This document shows, one piece after another, positions 26,911 through 36,913 of a stretch of 61,186 nucleotides of DNA. Position 1 is the first letter of the stretch. Every line of letters begins with the position of its first letter. The DNA is taken from assembly GCA_018399135.1 (NCBI GenBank), contig JAGYPB010000011.1, positions 1-61,186 on the forward strand, written 5' to 3'. Source of the stretch: Deltaproteobacteria bacterium. GTDB taxonomy: Bacteria > Desulfobacterota > Desulfuromonadia > Desulfuromonadales > Geopsychrobacteraceae. The notes under the pieces were generated by a model. That model was not told the DNA's origin. It saw only the letters and a program-made list of their open reading frames with translations, and made no database searches. The translations under genes and the position numbers were made by a program.

Positions 26911-28587
26911 TCAGTTCAAAACCGGTCGCTGCGAAAGACCTATCAACTCACGAGCATGAATTTGTGCCTGTTCCCCGACATGGGAACCGCCCAGCATCCG
27001 GGCAATTTCTCGCTCGCGCTCAACATCATCAAGACCTTCGACCAGGGTTGTCGTGCGTTGGCCTGAGGTGGTTTTACTTACCCGGTAATGATGATCGGCA
27101 AAGGCGGCAACCTGTGGCAGATGGGTAACACAAAGCACCTGCAAATCACGACCGGTGCGACGGATTTTTTCACCCACAGCAGTTGCGGCTTCGCCACCGA
27201 TCCCGGCATCTACCTCATCAAAAATCAAGCTGATCAGATCATCACCCACCGGTGCGCAGCGCCGCAACGCCAGCATGATACGCGACAACTCGCCGCCCGA
27301 AGCAATTTTTGAGAGTGGCTGGGCCTGTTCACCAGGGTTAGCGGCAAGGTAGAACTCGCCGCGCTCAACACCATCAGGGCCAGGTTGCGAAAGTGTACTC
27401 AGGCGTAATTCAAAATGCGCACGGGGCATTGCCAAATCAGCCAATTGACTCTCTACCGCCTCTGCCAGTTGTTGCGCGGCGCGTTGACGTTTATGACTTA
27501 AGATGCCGGCAGCGACGCTGAGGGCCTGTTTTTTTTCATCGCACTGACGCAGCAGATCTTCGCGGCGCGACTCTCCAGCAGTCAGGTCGTTCAGTTCCTG
27601 CCGGGTACGCAACTCAAAGGAAATCAATTCTTCCAGTGACGGAGCGTACTTACGTTTGAGCCGCTCAAGCAGGGCCAGACGGGCTTCAACCTGTTCCTGC
27701 CGATGGGGTTCGAACTCCAGTTTTTCAGCGTAATCACGCAACTGCAGGGCAACATCCTCAATATTATACAAACTTTCGCGCAAGCGTTCAGACCAGCCAC
27801 CCAGCAGCGGATCAATCATGCACAACTCCTGAAGTTGATCGGCCACCGAACCAACCTGTTCGCAGACTGACTGCTCGTTACCATAAAGGGAAGCATAGCC
27901 ACCGCTACCGGCCAGGGTCAGTTTCTCGGCATGCTGCAACAGTCGGCGCTCCTGTTCCAACTCAACATCCTCTGCTGCCTGCAATCCAGCGTCGGCAAGC
28001 TCCTGCAGAACAAAAGACAAGTAGTCAATACGTTGCCGGCGTTCACGCAGGGCAAATTCAAAACGAGCCAGTTCTTCCTGCAGTTGACTGTAGTCTTTGT
28101 AACCCAAACGATAGGCCGCCAACTCAACTTCCAGACCGGCAAACTCATCGAGCAACGCCAGATGCATCTCTGGTCGCTGCAGGGTTTGATGCTCATGCTG
28201 ACCATAGATATTCACCAGATCGCCAATCAGCTCTCGCAATTGTCCTACCGGCACCAGCGCGCCATTAACAAAAGCCCGATTCTTTCCTGAACGTGAGAGT
28301 GTCCGGCGCACCACCAGTTCATCGTCAACCGGCAATTCCGCAGCGCTTAAGCGCTCCCGTATCGGCGCCTGCGGAGGCAGATGAAACACCGCTTCCACCG
28401 CTGCGCTTTCGGCATCGGTGCGAATCACCTCACCGCGCGCACGACCACCCAGTAGCAGGTTCACCGCGTCAATGATGATTGACTTACCGGCCCCGGTTTC
28501 TCCAGTCAGAACGGTAAAACCCGGCTCGAAGGTGACATGCAGCTGGTCAATAATGGCAAAATTTTTGATGATCAGATCTGTCATCAT
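26911..28587 (-). CDS. recN: DNA repair protein RecN
   Basis: RecN is an SMC-like ATPase recruited to double-strand breaks. Walker A is LTGETGAGKS (27-36). The central region (about 150-390) is coiled coil. The ABC signature is KIASGGELSRIMLALR, and Walker B is LIFDEVDAGIGG. Length 558 is normal. It follows nadK by 32 nt, a pairing seen in many bacteria. I see no obvious LexA box upstream. Confidence 0.95.
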   Translation of the reverse strand: MMTDLIIKNFAIIDQLHVTFEPGFTVLTGETGAGKSIIIDAVNLLLGGRARGEVIRTDAESAAVEAVFHLPPQAPIRERLSAAELPVDDELVVRRTLSRSGKNRAFVNGALVPVGQLRELIGDLVNIYGQHEHQTLQRPEMHLALLDEFAGLEVELAAYRLGYKDYSQLQEELARFEFALRERRQRIDYLSFVLQELADAGLQAAEDVELEQERRLLQHAEKLTLAGSGGYASLYGNEQSVCEQVGSVADQLQELCMIDPLLGGWSERLRESLYNIEDVALQLRDYAEKLEFEPHRQEQVEARLALLERLKRKYAPSLEELISFELRTRQELNDLTAGESRREDLLRQCDEKKQALSVAAGILSHKRQRAAQQLAEAVESQLADLAMPRAHFELRLSTLSQPGPDGVERGEFYLAANPGEQAQPLSKIASGGELSRIMLALRRCAPVGDDLISLIFDEVDAGIGGEAATAVGEKIRRTGRDLQVLCVTHLPQVAAFADHHYRVSKTTSGQRTTTLVEGLDDVEREREIARMLGGSHVGEQAQIHARELIGLSQRPVLN

Positions 28588-28619
28588 CTTTACAAACTGT
28601 CTCCACAGCGAAATGGTGC

Positions 28620-29480
28620 TTAACGCTCACCCCAACTCAGCTTGGTGCGCAGGATCTGGAAATATTCGCGATAAGGGCTGATCACCAGGTGAGCGCGGGT
28701 TGCTGAACGGCGCACCTCAACTCGATCACCCGGGAGCAACTTGTGTCCAACCTGGCCATCGGCGGTAAAAAAGACCACATCATCCTGAAACTTGACTTCA
28801 ATTTCGACAATCGATCGACTCCAGATGATAATCGGTCGATTGGTCAGCATGTGCGGACAGATGGGCGTAATCAGCAGACTGTTGATCTCGGGGTAGATAA
28901 TCGGGCCACCGGCTGCCAGGCTGTACCCGGTTGAACCGGTGGGCGTAGAGATAACCAACCCATCAGCTTTATATGTGCTCAAATGACGGCCATCAACATA
29001 AGTTTCCAAATCGATAATGCGTGCCAGGGCTCCTTTGTTAATAACGGCGTCATTCAGTACGGTATATTCACCGACTATCTTGCCGTCCCGATGAATCAGC
29101 GCATCGATCATCATCCGCTCAGATATCTTATAGTCGCCCGCTATCAGCCTGTCGAGCATATCAGGCAATTCTTCACGAGTGATTTCCGTGAGAAAACCCA
29201 GCTGCCCAAGATTAACGCCGACAATCGGAACCTGTCGATCACCCACCAGTCTGGCGACCGAGATCAGAGTACCATCGCCACCAAGTACCAGAATCAGATC
29301 GACCAGAGAGGGGATTTCATCTCCGGCACAACCTGTCATCTGGCCGATCTGCTCGGCCAGGCCATCTTCTATCAGGACATCGATCCCGGCAGCGACAAAA
29401 CGCTGAGCCGCAAACATGGCGATTTGTTCGACTTCTGAGTGACTTTTTTTGCCATATATACCAACTTTTTTCAGTTTCAC
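28620..29480 (-). CDS. nadK: NAD kinase
   Basis: This enzyme phosphorylates NAD to NADP. It has the GGDGT motif (LVLGGDGTLISVAR), NLGQLGFLTE, and PTGSTGYSLAAGGPI, all diagnostic. The best start is GTG 29480 (VKLKKVGIYG), eight bases after GGGAG; the TTG at 29495 would place that site inside the gene. Length from there is 286 residues. It is the first gene of nadK-recN-acetyltransferase. Confidence 0.95.
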   Translation of the reverse strand: MKLKKVGIYGKKSHSEVEQIAMFAAQRFVAAGIDVLIEDGLAEQIGQMTGCAGDEIPSLVDLILVLGGDGTLISVARLVGDRQVPIVGVNLGQLGFLTEITREELPDMLDRLIAGDYKISERMMIDALIHRDGKIVGEYTVLNDAVINKGALARIIDLETYVDGRHLSTYKADGLVISTPTGSTGYSLAAGGPIIYPEINSLLITPICPHMLTNRPIIIWSRSIVEIEVKFQDDVVFFTADGQVGHKLLPGDRVEVRRSATRAHLVISPYREYFQILRTKLSWGER

Positions 29481-29693
29481 AACATAGTCTCCCAAACCTC
29501 TGGATCTACTTAAAACTTCTGGGGTTCATGTCATCCCTGTAGCTGGAGCAAGTCTGCACAACTACCATGAACTCCGGCATTAAGTCTATCCTGTTTCCAA
29601 GGCCCCTTGTAGCGGTTGCGGTTGTTGTGAACAAGGCTGCAGCATGCTAAAGTGAGCTGCGCTGCAACCATACTGTTAACCACGAAAGATACT

Positions 29694-31001
29694 ATGGATC
29701 TGTTTGAGCACAGTACCGCAAACGACTGTCTCGCCCCCCTTGCGGAACGGATGAGGCCCAAACGTCTCGACGATTTTGTCGGTCAGGAGCAATTACTCGG
29801 ACCAGGCAAGCTCCTGCGACAGCTGATCGAAACCGACCAACTGACCTCAGCTATTTTCTGGGGACCTCCAGGAACCGGCAAAACAACCCTTGGCCACCTG
29901 ATTGCCCGGCGCACCGCCAGCCGCTTTGTCTTTTTCTCGGCCGTAATGGGGAGCTTAAAAGAAGTCAGGGAAGTTCTCGCCGAGGCTCGCAAGCAACGCG
30001 TTTATCATCGCCGCAAAACCCTGCTCTTTGTCGACGAAATCCATCGCTTCAACAAGGCGCAACAGGATGCCTTCTTACCTGCTGTAGAAACCGGCGATAT
30101 TATTCTCATCGGGGCCACAACCGAGAATCCAAGCTTTGAAATCAATTCAGCCCTGCTCTCACGCTCACGCGTCTTTGTACTCGAAGCACTTCCTGTTGAT
30201 GCCGTTAAAGTTCTGATCAACAGAACATTAACCAGTTCCGATGGCCTTGCCGACAACCATCTGGAGATTACCGCTGAAGCGCTGGACTTTTTGGCTGAAA
30301 AGGCCGGTGGTGATGCACGCGTCGCCCTCGGAGCTTTGGAAAATGCAGCCCTGTCCGGAGGATCCAAGGTGATTGACCTGCCAGGCATCGCCGAGGCATT
30401 GCAGACCCGTGCCCTGAGTTATGACAAGGGCGGGGAAGAGCACTACAATATTATTTCCGCCTTTATCAAGAGCCTGCGTGGCTCAGACCCGGATGGGGCT
30501 ATCTACTGGCTTGCTCGCATGCTGGACGCAGGCGAAGACCCCCTGTTTATCGTCAGACGGATGGTAGTTTTTGCCTCGGAAGATATCGGCAACGCCGACC
30601 CGCGCGCCTTACAACTGGTCATGGCCACCCAGCAGGCAGTTCATTTTGTCGGCATGCCCGAAGCACGAATCTGCCTGGCCCAAGCGGTCACCTATCTGGC
30701 CAGCGCTCCTAAAAGTAACGCCAGCTATGTCGCCATCGGCAAAACTCTGACTGAAGTGCGCAAGTCGGGCGCCCTGCCGGTACCAAAACACTTGCGTAAC
30801 GCACCAACATCATTGCTAAAGGCCCTCGACTACGGCAAAAACTACCAGTACGCCCATGACTTTGCCGCTGCCGTGAGTGATCAGCAGCATCTCCCGGATG
30901 CACTCAAGGGGGAACGTTACTATCAACCGACTGATCGTGGCTATGAGAAGCTCATTGGTGAACGCCTGGAGTATCTAAGACAACTGCGCCAATCGAACTA
31001 G
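29694..31001 (+). CDS. rarA: Replication-associated recombination protein A (RarA/MgsA AAA ATPase)
   Basis: RarA is a clamp-loader-like AAA+ ATPase that acts at stalled replication forks. Visible motifs are LAERMRPKRLDDFVGQ (the start of the AAA domain), Walker A GPPGTGKTT, Walker B LLFVDEIHRFNKAQQD, and the C-terminal MgsA oligomerisation domain with YHNI-like EEHYNIISAFIKSLRGSDPD. The start is ATG 29694 (MDLFEHS), with weak AAAG upstream; 42 nt further upstream there is an in-frame alternative that is unlikely. Length is 435 residues. It is convergent with rodA, and a palindromic element sits between. Confidence 0.95.
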   Translation: MDLFEHSTANDCLAPLAERMRPKRLDDFVGQEQLLGPGKLLRQLIETDQLTSAIFWGPPGTGKTTLGHLIARRTASRFVFFSAVMGSLKEVREVLAEARKQRVYHRRKTLLFVDEIHRFNKAQQDAFLPAVETGDIILIGATTENPSFEINSALLSRSRVFVLEALPVDAVKVLINRTLTSSDGLADNHLEITAEALDFLAEKAGGDARVALGALENAALSGGSKVIDLPGIAEALQTRALSYDKGGEEHYNIISAFIKSLRGSDPDGAIYWLARMLDAGEDPLFIVRRMVVFASEDIGNADPRALQLVMATQQAVHFVGMPEARICLAQAVTYLASAPKSNASYVAIGKTLTEVRKSGALPVPKHLRNAPTSLLKALDYGKNYQYAHDFAAAVSDQQHLPDALKGERYYQPTDRGYEKLIGERLEYLRQLRQSN

Positions 31002-31024
31002 AAACTCGGATCGTAGCGCAGCAC

Positions 31025-31166
31025 GTTTCTGATGTGGAAATGAGCAATTTTTCTCAAGGTCAAGGAAATTAAGGTTTTGTGCTTAAGGCGTAGTACTTTA
31101 CGCCGCACAAGCAAAACCGCAGGTTGACGCAGAGATTGCGGAAAAGGGCCATTTCCAGACAGAAAC
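31025..31166. repeat. Second palindromic element between rarA and rodA
   Basis: The ends GTTTCTGATGTGGAAATG and CATTTCCAGACAGAAAC are imperfect inverted repeats. Inside, GGTTTTGTGC faces GCACAAGCAAAACC, enclosing the hairpin GGCGTA/TACGCC. The 142-bp unit fills almost the whole gap between the convergent rarA and rodA stops, and its end overlaps the rodA stop codon by one base. It is a different family from the element at 4019 and may also act as a bidirectional terminator. Only one copy is present in this window. Confidence 0.7.
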
Positions 31167-32266
31167 TAAAACATGAAGCGCCGCATACTCACATTCATCA
31201 ACAATCCCACCCCGATCATCATAGTAACCATGCTGGTGCCACCATAGGAGAACAGTGGCAAGGGCACTCCGACTACCGGTAGCAGGCCGATGACCATAGC
31301 GAGATTGACCACGATATGCCAGAAGAACATGGCGGTAACGCCGATAGCCAGGAACAAACCAAACGGATCACTGGCACGGCGAGCAATATACAGTCCCCAG
31401 GCAATCAGGAAAAGATACAGCAGCAACAGCAACAAACTTCCTGTTAGCCCCCACTCTTCCGCAAAAACCGAAAAGGCGAAGTCGGTATGGCGCTCAGGCA
31501 GAAAGGATAACTGCGACTGGGTTCCTTCGAGAAAACCCTTACCAAAGATACCTCCGCTGCCGACAGCGATCTTTGACTGGATAATGTGATATCCACTACC
31601 TAAAGGGTCAGCCTCAGGGTTTAGAAAAGTCCTGATCCGGGCACGCTGGTAATCATGCAGACCAAACCACCCCAAGACCCCTGTCGCCAGGGACAGGATG
31701 ACCAGCCAGAGAACAGTCGAGCGCTTCAGACCGGCAAATACCAACATGGTTAGAGCGATCAGTACCACCATCACCGTCGTGCCAAGATCAGGCTGCTTCA
31801 AAATCAACAGAGTTGGTACCAGCAACCACAATGTCGGGCGCCACAAATCCTTGATGGCAAACCCCTGGGGTACTGACATTTTTGACAGCAGACGGGCAAA
31901 TAGAAGAATAATCACCACCTTGATCACTTCACTCGGCTGAATATTAAAAAAACCAAGGTTAATCCAGCGGGTAGCTCCCATGGTTGAACGACCGAGGAAA
32001 GCGACGGCGACCAGCAACCCGACACCGACGATATACGCATGAACAGCAAGGTACTGTAGATGACGATAATCAAACAGACAGACCAGCATGGCAACAAACA
32101 AACCAAAACCTAACCATATTGTCTGTTTCATAAAAATAGGGGTTCCACCACCGTAAGACCAGCCTGCTGTGGCACTGTAAAGGTTGACAATCCCTACAGC
32201 GGCAAGCAACAGCACGGTCACCAGCAAAACCCAATCAAAATGATAAATAAGACGACGATCAAACAT
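31166..32266 (-). CDS. rodA: Rod-shape peptidoglycan glycosyltransferase RodA
   Basis: RodA is a SEDS-family glycosyltransferase that polymerises glycan strands with its partner PBP2 during elongation. It is 366 residues long with about ten transmembrane segments. SEDS hallmarks are WINLGFFNIQPSEVIK, KQPDLGTTVM and the C-terminal PVVGVPLPLFSYGGTSM. It starts 11 nt after the mrdA stop, in the usual mreBCD-mrdA-rodA order. It is intact, unlike its upstream partners. Confidence 0.96.
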   Translation of the reverse strand: MFDRRLIYHFDWVLLVTVLLLAAVGIVNLYSATAGWSYGGGTPIFMKQTIWLGFGLFVAMLVCLFDYRHLQYLAVHAYIVGVGLLVAVAFLGRSTMGATRWINLGFFNIQPSEVIKVVIILLFARLLSKMSVPQGFAIKDLWRPTLWLLVPTLLILKQPDLGTTVMVVLIALTMLVFAGLKRSTVLWLVILSLATGVLGWFGLHDYQRARIRTFLNPEADPLGSGYHIIQSKIAVGSGGIFGKGFLEGTQSQLSFLPERHTDFAFSVFAEEWGLTGSLLLLLLYLFLIAWGLYIARRASDPFGLFLAIGVTAMFFWHIVVNLAMVIGLLPVVGVPLPLFSYGGTSMVTMMIGVGLLMNVSMRRFMF

Positions 32267-32277
32267 CGGATAAGTAC

Positions 32278-34125
32278 CTATTCGCCTCGCTTAAGAAAAT
32301 ATCGACTGATGATGTCTCGCGCAATAGGTGCGGCAACCCCGCCCCCGGACTGACCATGTTCAACCACGACCGCTACAGCGATCTCAGGATCTTCAGCAGG
32401 AGCATAGGCAACAAAAAGGCCATGTGAACGCTGACGGTAAGGGATATCTTCATCGCCAGTGAGCAGGTCTTCCTCTTCGTCGCTTAAGCGCCTGACCACC
32501 TGAGATGTGCCGGTCTTGCCGGCCACCATGATCTCTTCAAGTTGAGCTAGGCGACCGGTGCCACGCAGCTCATTAACAACAGCAAACATCCCCTCGTTGA
32601 CGGCTTGTAAATGCGCTGGAGAGTAGTCGAGTTGACGAATCAGTTCCGGTTCAAAAAGATGGGTATTGTTATTGTTCCAGTCTTCGATGCTCTTTACAAT
32701 TTGAGGTTTAAGGATTTTCCCTCCATTAGCCAGAGCCGCCGTCATGACAGCGAGTTGCAAAGGTGTCGTCAACACATACCCTTGACCAATGGCAGCAATG
32801 ACCGTTTCACCGGCATACCAGGATTCGTTCAATTGCCGGCGTTTCCATTCGCGTGTCGGCATGAGACCGGAGCGTTCCCCGGGCAACGAAAATCCCAGAC
32901 TTGAACCGAGGCCAAACTCCTTGGCCGCTTCAGCCATCTTGTCAATGCCCAGTTCCAGTCCAACCTGGTAAAACCAGACATCGCAACTCTCTCGTAGCGC
33001 CTTTTTGAAATCTGTAGGGCCGTGCCCTTGACGTTTCCAACAACGAAACCGCGAATCTCCGACAACCAGATCACCATCACACTGAATGACCCGATCCGGC
33101 GTAGCGATACCCTCACGCAACGCGGCCAGAGCGACAATCATTTTGAAAGTAGACGCCGGCGGATAAAGGCCGGTAATTGCTTTGTTCTGTAAAGGATTAC
33201 GACGATCAGCCAGCAAATCTCGCCATTCATCAGGGTTGATTCCCCGAGCAAACGCAGCCGGGTTATAGGTTGGCAGGCTGACCATGGCCAGAACTTCGCC
33301 ACTATGAATATTAAGAACAACCGCCGCTCCGGCACGCTCACCAAAGGCTTCCACGGCAGCTTTCTGTAATTCCAGATCAACCGTCAGATAAACTTTTTTA
33401 CCCGGCTCAGGAACCTCCGCCTGCAGCATCCGTAACAACCGGCCCTGCACATCGACCTCAATCAGCCGCTGTCCCTTGTCCCCTCGTAAAAAATCTTCAT
33501 AAGCGCGCTCAAGTGCAACTTTACCGACAAGATCCCCTCCCCGGTATTCTCCCGCGTGCGAAGCCTTGAGCTCCTTCTCGGTGATTTCGCCCAGGTAACC
33601 GATTACATGGGAAACTGCACTGATCGATAATCACGACCGGGCGCACCTCGATCAACACCCCGGCAGATCGATACTGTTTCTGAACCTGTCTGATCAGTTC
33701 ACGATCACCGCTAATCACCAGGGAATCGATTACATACCGGCAAACGCCGACCTTTCTGCCAGCGCATTTCCAGATGTTCAATACCGATCGATAGACGGAA
33801 AGATGTCTAAACAACGTACTCACGCTCGATAAATATCCTGCCGCATCACCGAGATCTGAAAAGCAGGATGCCGATTTACGCCGGGACCAGCAAAAACGCC
33901 ACGTCGATCATAGACTGCATACGCGGGCCTCGGTGATCAAGGCCCGTGTCCGGTTGCGAACAGAATGACTGAATAAATCTCTTAACTGATCACCCGTAAA
34001 CATCAGAGGCGTAGAAAGAAAGTGTAAATGATGCGTAAACATCAGTGTACTTCGCGAAAGCCAGGGTGTAGAGATAAAAGCGCCTTTTGACAACAGGCAG
34101 GTCAATCCACTTCACTTTCGATGTT
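32278..34125 (-). pseudogene. mrdA: Penicillin-binding protein 2 with a frameshifted N-terminal part
   Basis: PBP2 is the transpeptidase of the elongation machinery. The C-terminal part reads as one frame from 33603 to 32278: SHVIGYLGEI, TEKELKASHAGEY, the catalytic STFKM (TYPPASTFKMIVALAAL), the SCD and AGKTGTSQ motifs. The N-terminal 170 residues are spread over all frames: KRRFYLYTLAFA (membrane anchor), DQLRDLFSHSVRNRTRAL, YDRRGVFAGPGVNRHPAFQIS, GDRELIRQVQKQY, and LIEVRPV|RDYRSVQ|VSHVIG, where two single bases are missing within 30 nt. The start near 34125 is approximate. If translation began at an internal start the enzyme would lack its membrane anchor. Dense small indels with preserved residues suggest recent damage or consensus error. 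Confidence 0.85.
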
Positions 34126-34610
34126 CGCCGATAGATCTCCTGCGGAAACTCGCGCATGATCTGCGATCGCACCGAACCCCAGAAGGTACCGGAAAACAAC
34201 ATCAACAGAAAACACCACCAGGGTAATTTACATCGCCAAAGGCTGTCGCCAGTAAAAGTACATGAACTGTCGTGATGTCACCATAGGTTGTCATGATAAA
34301 AGCAACCAGTAAATCCAGAACAAAAGATAGCACCGATCAACACTCAGCACCAGCAAAGCCGGACTTCAACATTGAGTTTTCTGCCACCAGGCGGATCAAG
34401 GTAAAATCCACCAGGCATGCCGTAATATGCAATCCGATAGCTTGTCCCACCGAGGCTTATCAAGAAAAGCACCAAGCAGCATCACTGTCAGCATGGCTAG
34501 CACCGGCCTTCATGAACAGCAAGCAACAGAAGAACCAGAATCAGAATCAGATTGGGACGCTAGCGCCGGTTAGCAAAGGAAAAAGTAATTTGCAGCAACA
34601 AAAAAATATC
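34126..34610 (-). pseudogene. mreD: Rod-shape protein MreD, frameshifted
   Basis: MreD is a small polytopic membrane protein of the elongasome. Fragments in order are QITFSFANRR, RPNLILILVLLLLAVHEG, GAFLDSLGGTS, GLHITACLVDFTLIRLVA, LNVEVRL, VLIGAIF, and a last hydrophobic part near 34200. They switch frame at least five times and include in-frame stops. The position between mreC and mrdA and the hydrophobic character support MreD. Ends are approximate. Confidence 0.65.
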
Positions 34611-34639
34611 TGCCACAATAAGGTAGAGGTAGGCAACGC

Positions 34640-35404
34640 TTCATCGATCCTCACCCAAACATGCCAATTCTTCCAGGCGATCGAATTCACAAAGGTATTT
34701 CTATGCAGTTGAAACATCAAATGATCACCCGCCACGGAAACCACCTGGGCCACCGGCAGGCCCTTGGGAAAGACGCCCCCAGTACCAGAGGTTACCAACA
34801 GACTCACCAGTTGAACTCGTCGCCGCGCTCCACACTCAACACTCAACGAATCGCCATGACCACGCAGAATTTCGTGCGCGGTATCTCGCACAATGCAGAA
34901 TAAAGGCCGAGGAGGGATCAGATCAGCAAACCTGAGCTGGAAGATGTTTTGATAATACGCCCGACAACTTCCTCTTCGGGCTACTACCGAGCCCTGACGT
35001 GTTTGATCGTGTTCCTTTTATCAATAACAATAGTGCGTCCCAAGGGTAATGTCCTCACCAATGACTCCAGGCCAAACGCGGTCGACTGGCGTCATCAACA
35101 AAGCCAGAGCCTATGCAGGCGTTGATTCCGTGAGTCACCGTCAATCCGATTGAGACGGGTACGCAATTTGATTAGCCACTAACCCAGATTGCGCTGGCGT
35201 ACTGATCAACCAGGAATAATCACGCAGGCCGACAACCCTGTTGCAGCACCATCTATACCTAACTAGTGCGGGCGGTAACAGACAACACTGTCGCTCCAAA
35301 AAGCTAAACGATTTCGCGAATATTGCAGGAATAGAGGATCAGCGTTGCGAGCAATAAGATCATCGCCAACAGATAAAACGATAGCGACTAAGCCGATCAC
35401 GCAT
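34640..35404 (-). pseudogene. mreC: Rod-shape protein MreC, frameshifted
   Basis: MreC is the periplasmic scaffold of the elongasome. The likely ATG at 35404 starts MRDRLSRYRF. Later fragments include ILRTRLNRID with ENQRLHRL (coiled coil), TIVIDKG, EEEVVGRIIKTSSSSGLLI, and LLVTSGTGGVFPKGLPVAQV, the conserved C-terminal signature. These are in different frames, with several stops between. A copy of the dispersed palindromic element (35501-35641) separates it from mreB. As with mreD, the amino-acid signal is well kept between shifts. Confidence 0.75.
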
Positions 35405-35500
35405 CAGATGCCTATCAGAGAAAAAGGCTGTTATTTTAACAGACTTCAGAAACAAACGGAGGATCTTTGACTTCCGCTAGCAGCCTGATTGTAACATGTT

Positions 35501-35641
35501 TGGTCTGTTCAGCACCGGATCTTGATCTATAAAGTCAAGGGACGCTGCCATCCATGACCGCTTGTTGTCGCCGTCCATGGCGACAAACACCCTTGCCACA
35601 GGAACCCCGATCCTGCGCAAGGACGACAGCTGAATAGTTAC
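35501..35641 (+). repeat. Dispersed palindromic element, copy B (between mreB and mreC)
   Basis: This 141-bp copy has the left end CTGTTCAGC (first bases diverged), the right end GCTGAATAGTTAC, and the same two hairpins as copy A (TTGTCGCC/GGCGACAA and CCTTGC..GCAAGG). The region after the left end differs from copy A but can also fold (CTTGA/TCAAG). It starts 20 nt beyond the mreB stop and splits what is normally an mreBCD operon. Confidence 0.85.
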
Positions 35642-35661
35642 AAATGCTTCAACACAGGGTT

Positions 35662-36708
35662 TCAGGAAGAAACTGAAACCTGTCGCAGCAGGTCGAGCTG
35701 GTCAAGAACCGCACCGGATCCAAGGACAACGCAGGAGAGGGCATCTTCCGCGATCGACACCGGCAGTCCGGTCTCTTCACGCAACAACAGATCGAGGTTT
35801 TTAAGATAAGCGCCACCACCGGCGAGGACGATCCCCTTATCGACGATATCCGCAGCGAGTTCCGGCGGAGTACGCTCAAGGGAAATCCGCACCGCCTCAA
35901 TGATCGTGCTGATTGGTTCCGACATGGCTTCACGGATTTCATCCGAGTTTACTTCAAGGGTCTTGGGGATACCGCTGACCAGATCTCGTCCTTTGACTTC
36001 CATGACCTGGGTATCGTCTCCAGTAGAATAAACGTTGCCGATGCCGATCTTGACCTGTTCTGCCGTGCGCTCACCAATCAACAGATTGTACTTGCGCTTT
36101 ACGTATTGAACAATCGCCTCGTCGAGTTTATCGCCACCGACACGAACACTTTGCGCATGAACAATACCGGCCAGCGAAATCACCGCAACCTCAGTCGTAC
36201 CGCCGCCGATATCAACAATCAGATTCCCTGACGCCTCAGTGATCGGCAAGCCGGCGCCAATCGCTGCGGCCATTGGCTCTTCGATCAGATAAACTTCACG
36301 TGCCCCTGCCGACTCCGCCGACTCGCGTACTGCACGTTTTTCTACCTGGGTAATACCGGAAGGGACACAGATAACAATACGCGGGCGCACAAGATTCTTG
36401 CGGTTATGCACCTTGCGAATAAAGTAACGTAACATTTCTTCAGCATAGTCAAAGTCGGCAATAACACCGTCTTTCATCGGCCGGATAGCAACAATACTGC
36501 CGGGAGTACGACCCAGCATTTCCTTGGCATCCTTACCAACAGCCAGCACCCGCCGTTGCCCGGCCGCTCCGGTCTGAACCGCAACAACAGAGGGTTCACT
36601 GACAACAATACCCTTGCCACGCATAAATACCAGTGTGTTGGCCGTCCCCAGATCAATGGCCAGATCGTTCGAAAACAAACCTAAAAATGCGTCAAATATA
36701 TTAATCAT
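35662..36708 (-). CDS. mreB: Actin-like cell-shape protein MreB
   Basis: MreB filaments direct lateral wall synthesis in rods. The actin-fold ATP-binding segments are seen: [17 protein letters not shown] (phosphate 1), [16 protein letters not shown] (phosphate 2), and [15 protein letters not shown] (adenosine). The N-terminal phenylalanine-rich membrane-binding stretch [15 protein letters not shown] is present. Length is 348 residues. The ATG follows AGGG. It is divergent from ppiD and first in the shape cluster, but an inserted repeat follows its stop. Confidence 0.97.
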   Translation of the reverse strand: MINIFDAFLGLFSNDLAIDLGTANTLVFMRGKGIVVSEPSVVAVQTGAAGQRRVLAVGKDAKEMLGRTPGSIVAIRPMKDGVIADFDYAEEMLRYFIRKVHNRKNLVRPRIVICVPSGITQVEKRAVRESAESAGAREVYLIEEPMAAAIGAGLPITEASGNLIVDIGGGTTEVAVISLAGIVHAQSVRVGGDKLDEAIVQYVKRKYNLLIGERTAEQVKIGIGNVYSTGDDTQVMEVKGRDLVSGIPKTLEVNSDEIREAMSEPISTIIEAVRISLERTPPELAADIVDKGIVLAGGGAYLKNLDLLLREETGLPVSIAEDALSCVVLGSGAVLDQLDLLRQVSVSS

Positions 36709-36861
36709 CTATTGCCCTGTAAGCGCCACTTGCGCAGGAGGAATTGCCCACTGAAACCCATTGAAAAATCAAGCTACTCTAGCAAAAGAGTTTTCATTAG
36801 GCAAGAGTTAAGAGATCAAAAAATTCGTTGCATTCAGGCATTTTTCTGGTCTATTGTTCGA

Positions 36862-36881
36862 GTTTATTTTTTTAAATAAAC
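36862..36881. promoter_or_regulatory. AT-rich inverted repeat in the mreB/ppiD divergent spacer
   Basis: GTTTATTT and AAATAAAC form a perfect 8-bp inverted repeat with a 4-base centre, 33 nt before the ppiD start. It could be a regulator site; no family is assigned. Confidence 0.3.
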
Positions 36882-36913
36882 CATAGAAATAATGCGAAGG
36901 AGCTGTAAAAATA

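Noticed and set aside
34547-34891. A 114-residue frame on the minus strand.
   Set aside because: It combines the MreC C-terminal signature with out-of-frame mreD sequence; it is part of the frameshifted mre patch, not a gene.
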